Shown here: piece by piece, positions 10,611 through 15,715 of the stretch
How the letters are laid out: the number at the start of each line of letters is the position of its first letter
How positions within the stretch are numbered: position 1 is the first letter of the stretch
Assembly: GCA_018399935.1 (NCBI GenBank)
Contig: JAGYNP010000022.1
Coordinates: 1 to 15,715 of the forward strand
Origin: Candidatus Moraniibacteriota bacterium
GTDB lineage: Bacteria > Patescibacteriota > Minisyncoccia > Moranbacterales > DUUL01
DNA: 15,715 bases
Direction of reading: 5' to 3'
Program-made: the position numbers and the translations under genes
The notes under the pieces: model-generated
What the model saw: only the letters and a program-made list of their open reading frames with translations
Databases searched by the model: none
Told to the model about the DNA's origin: nothing

Positions 10611-13079
10611 ATGACTAGTTTAAAACCAATTCCAGAATATAATTTCAAAGAAATTGAAAAAAAATGGAAAGAAAAATGGAAAGCTGATAAAATTTATCAA
10701 TTAGATTTAGATAAGTCAAAAAAACCTTTTTACAATTTGATGATGTTTCCTTATCCTTCTGCGGAAGGTTTGCATATTGGTGGTGTCTATACTTTTACTG
10801 GAGTGGATACCTTTGGGCGGTTTAAAAAAATGCAAGGTTATGATGTTTTTGAACCAATTGGTTTAGATGGTTTTGGAATCCATAGTGAAAATTATGCGAT
10901 GAAGATTGGCGAACATATAAAAAAAGTTTCAAAAAGAACTGAAAAGAATTTTTATCGACAACTTTCTTCTATTGGTAATATGTATGATTGGTCTCGAACA
11001 GTTGAAACTTATAAACCAGAATATTATAAATGGACGCAGTGGCTCTTTTTACAACTTTTCAAAAAAGGCTTGGCTTATCAAAAAAAAGCTAAGGTCAATT
11101 GGTGTCCGTGGTGCAAAACGGTTCTCTCTGACGAACAGGTGATTCAAGGGGCTTGTGAGCGTTGCGATTCTCAGGTTGAAAAGAAAGAACTTAAACAATG
11201 GTTTTTTAAAATCACTGACTACGCCGAACGGCTTTTAAAAAACCTAGAATGGATTGATTGGTCAGAAGATGTGAAAATTAATCAAAAAAATTGGATTGGT
11301 CGTTCTGAGGGAGCGAAGATACAATTCAAAATTCAAAATTCAAAATTCAAAATTAATGTTTTTACAACTAGACCCGACACTCTTTTCGGAGCGACTTATA
11401 TGGTTTTAGCGCCGGAGCATCAGTTGATAGAAAAAATTAAAGACAGGATTGAAAATTGGAAAGAAGTGGAGAAATATATTAATCAAGCTAAGGCTAAATC
11501 AGAGCAAGAAAGAAAAGAAGACGAGAAGGATAAGACGGGAGTGGAAATTAAAGGAATTAAAGCTATTAATCCAGTCAACAATGAAGAAATTCCAATTTGG
11601 ATCGCCGACTATGTTTTGGCGGGCTATGGAACTGGTGCAATCATGGCCGTTCCCGCTCATGATGAGAGAGACTGGGAATTCGCCCTTAAATACAAACTTC
11701 TCGTGATTGAAGTTGCGAAAGAAAAAACAAATCAAAAATCAAAAATCAAAAATCAAAATTTCAGTTCAAAAATCAAAAGTTGCTTCGTGGGCGAGGGAGT
11801 TGCGGTTAATTCCGGGTTTTTAAATGGTTTAAAAACCTCAGAAGCCAAGAAGGAAATGATTAAATGGCTGGAAGAAAAAGGAGTTGGAGAAAAATCGGTG
11901 GATTATAAACTTCGCGATTGGTGCGTTTCTCGTCAAAGGTATTGGGGACCGCCAATTCCAATTATTCATTGCAAAAATTGCGGAGTGGTTTCAGTTCCAG
12001 AAAAAGATTTGCCAGTGGAATTGCCAGAGATGGAAGATTTTTTGCCAGAAGGAAAAGGCAAAGGGCCCTTGGCTAAGAATAAAGAATTTGTCAAAACCAA
12101 ATGTCCAAAATGTGGAGCTGAGGCAGAAAGAGAGACTGATGTTTCTGATCCTTTCGTTGATTCAGCTTGGTATTTTTTGCGATATCCTTCTACTGAATTC
12201 GAGAACGAAGCTATCAACAAAGAGCGAAGCAAGAGATGGTTGCCAGTTGACAGCTATATTGGCGGAAAAGAGCACACTGTTTTGCATTTGCTTTATTCAA
12301 GGTTTATCACGATGGTTTTGAGAGATTTGGGGTATATTCATTTTGAAGAACCTTATAAAAGATTTTTTGGTCATGGTTTGATCACCAAAGACGGAGCCAA
12401 AATGAGCAAATCCAAAGGCAACGTCATCAATCCCGACGAAATGATTGAAAAATATGGAGTTGACACTGTCAGGCTTTATTTGAGATTTTTGGGAGACTTT
12501 TCTCAAGGAGGAGATTGGCGAGACGATGGGGCTGATGGAATGGCCAGGTTTGTTAAAAAAGTTTGGCAGACTTTCCATGAATTGGAAAGTCAAGGTCAGG
12601 GAGTTGAAAAAACTCAAATGATTGACAAAACAATTAAAACTATTGGTCAAGATTTGGAAAGACTTTCTTTTAACACTGCAGTGGCTAGATATATGGAATT
12701 TGTTAACTGGGTGCGAGAAAATTCTGAAAAATTCAATCAAGAACAAGTCGAGAAAGTCAAAGAAACCATGGCTTTGGTTTTGGCACCTCTGGCTCCTCAC
12801 ATCGCTGAAGAATTTTGGTCAGAACTGGGTAATGAAAAATCAATTTTTACTGAAGAATGGCCAGAATTTGATGAAAATAATCTAGAAGATGATCAATTTG
12901 AATTGGTGATTCAAGTCAATGGCAAAGTTCGAGACAAAATGAAAGTTTCTCGACAAATAACACAAGAAGAAGCTGAGAAAAAGGCCCTTGAATCAGAGAA
13001 AATTGTCAAATATCTCAATGGTCAAAAACCCAAAAAAATCATTTACATCAAAAAAAAATTAATTAATATCGTAATTTAA
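10611..13079 (+). CDS. leuS: Leucyl-tRNA synthetase
   Basis: This is an 822-aa class I synthetase that charges tRNA-Leu. The Rossmann core carries the HIGH-type motif HIGG (55-58, in YPSAEGLHIGG) and KMSKS (597-601). Zinc-finger pairs are CPWC...CERC (165-185) and CKNC...CPKC (454-501). The CP1 editing domain spans about 228-430, with the threonine-rich FTTRPDTLFGATY (251-263) and GTGAIMAVPAHDERDWEFA (340-358). The tRNA-binding C-terminal end includes LVIQVNGKVRDK (765-776). Length is normal for bacteria (E. coli about 860). Two unusual in-frame inserts lie in CP1: FKIQNSKFKI (239-248) and a Lys/Asn/Gln-rich stretch (374-390), both encoded by 7-bp tandem repeats. The start ATG lacks a Shine-Dalgarno sequence. 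The stop overlaps the next ATG as TAATG. Base composition looks somewhat richer in G and C than the genes to the left. Confidence 0.97.
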   Translation: MTSLKPIPEYNFKEIEKKWKEKWKADKIYQLDLDKSKKPFYNLMMFPYPSAEGLHIGGVYTFTGVDTFGRFKKMQGYDVFEPIGLDGFGIHSENYAMKIGEHIKKVSKRTEKNFYRQLSSIGNMYDWSRTVETYKPEYYKWTQWLFLQLFKKGLAYQKKAKVNWCPWCKTVLSDEQVIQGACERCDSQVEKKELKQWFFKITDYAERLLKNLEWIDWSEDVKINQKNWIGRSEGAKIQFKIQNSKFKINVFTTRPDTLFGATYMVLAPEHQLIEKIKDRIENWKEVEKYINQAKAKSEQERKEDEKDKTGVEIKGIKAINPVNNEEIPIWIADYVLAGYGTGAIMAVPAHDERDWEFALKYKLLVIEVAKEKTNQKSKIKNQNFSSKIKSCFVGEGVAVNSGFLNGLKTSEAKKEMIKWLEEKGVGEKSVDYKLRDWCVSRQRYWGPPIPIIHCKNCGVVSVPEKDLPVELPEMEDFLPEGKGKGPLAKNKEFVKTKCPKCGAEAERETDVSDPFVDSAWYFLRYPSTEFENEAINKERSKRWLPVDSYIGGKEHTVLHLLYSRFITMVLRDLGYIHFEEPYKRFFGHGLITKDGAKMSKSKGNVINPDEMIEKYGVDTVRLYLRFLGDFSQGGDWRDDGADGMARFVKKVWQTFHELESQGQGVEKTQMIDKTIKTIGQDLERLSFNTAVARYMEFVNWVRENSEKFNQEQVEKVKETMALVLAPLAPHIAEEFWSELGNEKSIFTEEWPEFDENNLEDDQFELVIQVNGKVRDKMKVSRQITQEEAEKKALESEKIVKYLNGQKPKKIIYIKKKLINIVI
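11324..11354 (+). repeat. Heptanucleotide tandem repeat inside leuS (ATTCAAA x 4.4)
   Basis: Four exact copies of ATTCAAA (11324-11330, 11331-11337, 11338-11344, 11345-11351) plus ATT. Since 7 is not a multiple of 3, successive copies are read in different frames and the protein repeats every 7 residues (FKIQNSK-FKI). The insert falls before the TTRPDT strand of the editing domain, where other LeuRS proteins have a short loop. Confidence 0.9.
11732..11779 (+). repeat. Second heptanucleotide repeat inside leuS (TCAAAAA x 3.9 plus degenerate copies)
   Basis: Three exact TCAAAAA units (11732-11738, 11739-11745, 11746-11752), a partial fourth (11753-11758), then a related stretch TTCAAAAATCAAAAG to 11779. 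It encodes a Lys/Asn/Gln/Ser-rich insert in the CP1 domain just before the GEGVAVNSG motif, at a position that is a loop in other LeuRS proteins. Confidence 0.85.
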
Positions 13080-14056
13080 TGTTTTTTAAAAAAAATAGTA
13101 AAAATAAAAAAGGGAGACTAGTCAAAAAACTCTCAGCAGATTTTGTTAAAACTGCTCAAATGTGTGGAATGGCTGATTTGATTAAAGGTAAAAACAAATT
13201 TTATGTTGAGGATAACAAGGTTATGGCAGAATCTTTTCCTAAAGGAATCAAAGCAATCTACGAAGAAATAGAAAACGGAGTTCGAGTTAAAGTGGTTATT
13301 AAAAAAAATCAAAAAATTAAAGACCCCCTATTTTTTTGTTTTGGTCTTAAGGGAATTAAGCAGGAGCAGTTTATTTATCCTAGAATTGTTTTAGAAGAAA
13401 ATGCCGAAGTGACCATTTATTCTCACTGTAGTTTTCCACATTCGCAAAACAATCTTCATGAAATGAAAGGGTTTTTCGAAATTGGCAAAAATGCCAAATT
13501 TAATTATATTGAACAACATTATCATGGAGAAAAGTCAGGTGCCATAGTTAATCCTGATTTGAAAGTTGAAATTGATGAAGGTGGAGAATTTAAGAGTGAT
13601 TTCAATTTGACCAAGGGAACGGTTGGAAAAGTCGAAATTCGTCTGGAGGCTTTTTTGGCTAAAGATACTCGGGCTGAAATTAAAACTAAGGTTTTTGGAA
13701 TCAATAAAAAAGATCAAGTCAAAATAATTGATATTATCCATCTTCAAGGAGAAAATAGTAAAAGCCTGGTGACTATGCGAGCGGCTGCTAAAAATGGTGG
13801 AAAAGTTTGGATGCAGGGAGAGACTTTTGCCAATGCTTCAGGAGCCTTTGGTCATATTGATTGTCAGGAAATTGTGATTGGCAAAAATTCTTCAGCTAAG
13901 GCTATTCCTATAGTGGAAGTGACCAATGAAGAAGCTCGAGTAACTCACGAAGCTTCGGTAGGGAAGATTAATCAAAAAGAATTGGAAACTTTAATGACAA
14001 GAGGATTGAATGAAGCAGAAGCCACTGAAATGATTGTGAAAGCTTTGATGCAATAA
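13079..14056 (+). CDS. SufB/SufD-family iron-sulfur cluster scaffold protein
   Basis: This is a 325-aa protein whose C-terminal two thirds form the SufBD beta-helix repeat region. The end is diagnostic: C262-QEIVIG, AIPIVEVTNEEARVTHEASVGKI with H290-E291, then LMTRGLNEAEATEMIV. In E. coli SufB the catalytic Cys405 and Glu434 are 29 residues apart. Here C262 and E291 are also 29 apart in the same motifs, so it resembles SufB more than SufD at the active site. SufB, with SufC ATPase and SufD, assembles Fe-S clusters. It is much shorter than E. coli SufB (about 495 aa) because the N-terminal region is reduced. No sufC, sufS, sufU or sufD lies in this window. The ATG overlaps the leuS stop (TAATG at 13077-13081), so translation is coupled. 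It could equally be a stand-alone SufBD paralogue with another role. Confidence 0.88.
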   Translation: MFFKKNSKNKKGRLVKKLSADFVKTAQMCGMADLIKGKNKFYVEDNKVMAESFPKGIKAIYEEIENGVRVKVVIKKNQKIKDPLFFCFGLKGIKQEQFIYPRIVLEENAEVTIYSHCSFPHSQNNLHEMKGFFEIGKNAKFNYIEQHYHGEKSGAIVNPDLKVEIDEGGEFKSDFNLTKGTVGKVEIRLEAFLAKDTRAEIKTKVFGINKKDQVKIIDIIHLQGENSKSLVTMRAAAKNGGKVWMQGETFANASGAFGHIDCQEIVIGKNSSAKAIPIVEVTNEEARVTHEASVGKINQKELETLMTRGLNEAEATEMIVKALMQ

Positions 14057-14067
14057 TTGTTTTTAAA

Positions 14068-15715
14068 ATGAAAAATTTTTGGGAAAAAGAAAAATTCAAT
14101 TTAATAGTACTGGCAGTTATTATTTTGCTGGCATTTTTTTTAAGGTTTTATAATTTTGAAGAATGGTTTTATTTTAAAAATGATCAAGCTAGGGATGCTT
14201 ATACTGCTCAAAGAGTTCTTGATGGTGGCTTGGGAGAATTGAGACTGTTGGGGCCAAAAGCTGGTGGATCTAATTTATATTTAGGTCCAATTTCTTATTA
14301 TTTTAGGGCTTTTTCAGCCTGGATTTTTCAAAGTAAAGAACCTTTTGTAATGGCTTATCCAGATTTGTTTTTTTCGATTTTAACAATTCCCCTACTTTAT
14401 TTTTTTCTTAGAAGCTTTTTTAGTAACAAAACCAGCTTAGCAGTTTCTAGTCTTTATGCTTTTTCTTATGTGGCAGTTCAATATTCAAGATTTGCCTGGA
14501 ATCCTAATTCTTTGCCTTTTTGGAGTTTGTTGTTAGTTTTTTCTTTATACAAAATTGCTACTATCAAAAACAACAAAACTGCTGGCTGGTTCTTAATATT
14601 AATGGCTTTAGCTTATTCTGTAGTTAGCCAGTTGCATTTTGTGGCTTTTTTGGGTTTTCCAATGATGGTTTTTATCTTTTGGTTCAGATATTTTCCTAGA
14701 AAAATAAATTGGAAATTTTGGTTAGGGGCTGTCTTGACAGTTCTGATTTTGTATTCACCAGTTGTAGTCAATGAAGTAATTACCAAAGGTAATAATAGTC
14801 AGCATTTTTTCTTCACTATTCAAAATAGAGGAGGTGACAAAAAAGATAAAACTGTTTTTGAAAAAATTAAAAAAACTAGTGAAAATTATGGGAAATTCTA
14901 TCCTCTATTTTTAACCTCACTCAATCCCAAAGAATTTCCTATGACAAGTAATCTTGGAATTATTTTGATTTTGATTTCAATTATTTATGGGTTTAATTAT
15001 TTTAAGAAAAGTAATTCTAGAAAAGAAAATATTTTTTTGTATTTAAATTTTGTTTGTTTTGGAGTTTTTTTGTTAATAAATTATAACATTGCTTATGAGA
15101 TAGATCGTTCTCGCTATTGGTTTCCTCATTTTTTTGTTCCTTTTGTTTTTTTAGGATTCTTTTTCGATTATATATTGAAATTAAAAAAGAAATATTCAAA
15201 AATAATTTTTTGTTTAATTTTTTTAAGTTTATTATTTTTGCAGATAACCGCGGTGACTAATCTTTATTTGAGTTTGAATAAAAGATGGGAGCAAAATTTT
15301 TTTGGTAGAAAAACGATTTCTAGTACTAACAAGTTTAAAGATTATGTTACACTTGATGATATGAGAAGAGTTTTGAATTTCGTTTATAAAAATTCTGATA
15401 AAAATAGCAAGATTTGCTTGAATTCTAATAGTAGTTACAGTGCTGCTTATAAATACATATTTGATCTAAATTACCCTGATTTGGATTTTGAAAGAAAGGG
15501 AGGTTATATCGATTTAGAACTAAGAAAAAAATGTCAAATATTTTTGATAATTCATAAAGAAAGGTCTTTGAAAAAACAAAGAGAAATTTTAGAGATGGAT
15601 TTTGATTTATTGGGTTCTGGAAAAGCTGGAGAAGTTAGGGTTTATAAAATCAAACCTCTTGACAATGAAATAAGCAGGGAATTTTCTAAAGAGTTGGAGT
15701 TGGAGAGTAAGTCTA
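14068..15715 (+). CDS. GT-C fold membrane glycosyltransferase (PMT/ArnT-like), C-terminus cut off by window edge
   Basis: From the ATG at 14068 there are 549 codons with no stop, open at the right edge. The protein starts with a short cytoplasmic tail and TM1 (about 11-27), followed by a first extracytoplasmic loop with acidic residues in FKNDQARDAYTAQRVL (D39, D43). That loop is where GT-C enzymes of the PMT_2/GT39/GT83 type keep their catalytic aspartate. Then come many hydrophobic helices (for example SLLLVFSLYKI, MALAYSVVSQLHFVAFLGF, FWLGAVLTVLILYSPVVV) and a later soluble segment (from about residue 425) with NSDKNSKICLNSNSSYSAAY. Such enzymes move sugars from polyprenyl-phosphate carriers to proteins or lipids outside the membrane. 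It begins 11 nt after the SufB-like gene and shares its operon, although a functional link is not obvious. Donor and acceptor cannot be told. Confidence 0.85.
   Translation, partial: MKNFWEKEKFNLIVLAVIILLAFFLRFYNFEEWFYFKNDQARDAYTAQRVLDGGLGELRLLGPKAGGSNLYLGPISYYFRAFSAWIFQSKEPFVMAYPDLFFSILTIPLLYFFLRSFFSNKTSLAVSSLYAFSYVAVQYSRFAWNPNSLPFWSLLLVFSLYKIATIKNNKTAGWFLILMALAYSVVSQLHFVAFLGFPMMVFIFWFRYFPRKINWKFWLGAVLTVLILYSPVVVNEVITKGNNSQHFFFTIQNRGGDKKDKTVFEKIKKTSENYGKFYPLFLTSLNPKEFPMTSNLGIILILISIIYGFNYFKKSNSRKENIFLYLNFVCFGVFLLINYNIAYEIDRSRYWFPHFFVPFVFLGFFFDYILKLKKKYSKIIFCLIFLSLLFLQITAVTNLYLSLNKRWEQNFFGRKTISSTNKFKDYVTLDDMRRVLNFVYKNSDKNSKICLNSNSSYSAAYKYIFDLNYPDLDFERKGGYIDLELRKKCQIFLIIHKERSLKKQREILEMDFDLLGSGKAGEVRVYKIKPLDNEISREFSKELELESKS

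Noticed and set aside
11324..11779. CRISPR array
   Set aside because: The repeats are 7-bp tandem units without spacers, inside a coding gene.
11884..12321. 145-aa plus-strand frame overlapping leuS
   Set aside because: It is an out-of-frame reading of the conserved LeuRS core. The residues reflect frame-shifted codons, not a domain.
12297..12800. 167-aa minus-strand frame inside leuS
   Set aside because: It is entirely opposite conserved LeuRS sequence including KMSKS. Composition is shadow-like and no promoter or ribosome site is visible.

Overview
The window is AT-rich DNA with compact, tightly packed bacterial genes. It most likely comes from a Candidate Phyla Radiation (Patescibacteria) genome. 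The reasons are the very AT-rich codon use, short intergenic gaps, almost no Shine-Dalgarno sites, a solitary SufB-like protein, a PBP1A with an Ig-like tail, and several small families that I associate with that group. The phylum is an inference from gene style. No rRNA or other phylogenetic marker was compared. Every complete gene stops with TAA, and the standard code reads all of them without a break.

Layout. (1) 1-1202, minus: the N-terminal 400 residues of a degenerate PP2C-phosphatase-like protein, running off the left edge. (2) 1203-1379: a divergent promoter region. (3) 1380-1983, plus: two small membrane proteins resembling E. coli YqjE and YqjD. (4) 2219-5257, plus: a predicted peptide-ligase/protease cassette made of a 7TM protein of the transglutaminase-associated type, an ATP-grasp ligase fused to a retropepsin-like aspartic protease domain, and a second RimK-like ATP-grasp ligase. 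(5) 5355-7862, plus: a bifunctional class A penicillin-binding protein with its own good promoter. (6) 8071-8182: tRNA-Lys(UUU) with a strong terminator. (7) 8277-8686: a monocistronic cold-shock protein gene with an extended -10 promoter, a roughly 115-nt leader carrying a 13-bp A/U-only hairpin, and a terminator. (8) 8687-9125: about 440 nt in which I see no gene. (9) 9126-9628, minus: a tRNA-Ile(GAU) - tRNA-Ala(UGC) transcription unit with promoter and terminator. (10) 9674-10495, plus: two short genes, each with a near-consensus promoter. The first is a 134-aa protein of unknown function. The second is a 72-aa orphan with the only perfect Shine-Dalgarno sequence in the window and a strong terminator. 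(11) 10611-15715, plus: leuS, a SufB/SufD-like gene (overlapping by 1 nt), and a GT-C/PMT-type membrane glycosyltransferase running off the right edge.

How it fits together. Most of the window is envelope biology (PBP1A, PMT-type glycosyltransferase, YqjD/YqjE-like proteins, 7TM protein) mixed with translation genes (three tRNAs, leuS, cold-shock protein). The most unusual part is 2219-5257. There an integral membrane protein, two different ATP-grasp amide-bond-forming enzymes and a protease domain sit in one run, with ligase and protease fused in a single chain. This suggests a system that adds and removes peptide tags at or near the membrane. The other items worth attention are the heptanucleotide repeats inside leuS, the cold-shock leader hairpin, and the 72-aa gene with ideal expression signals.
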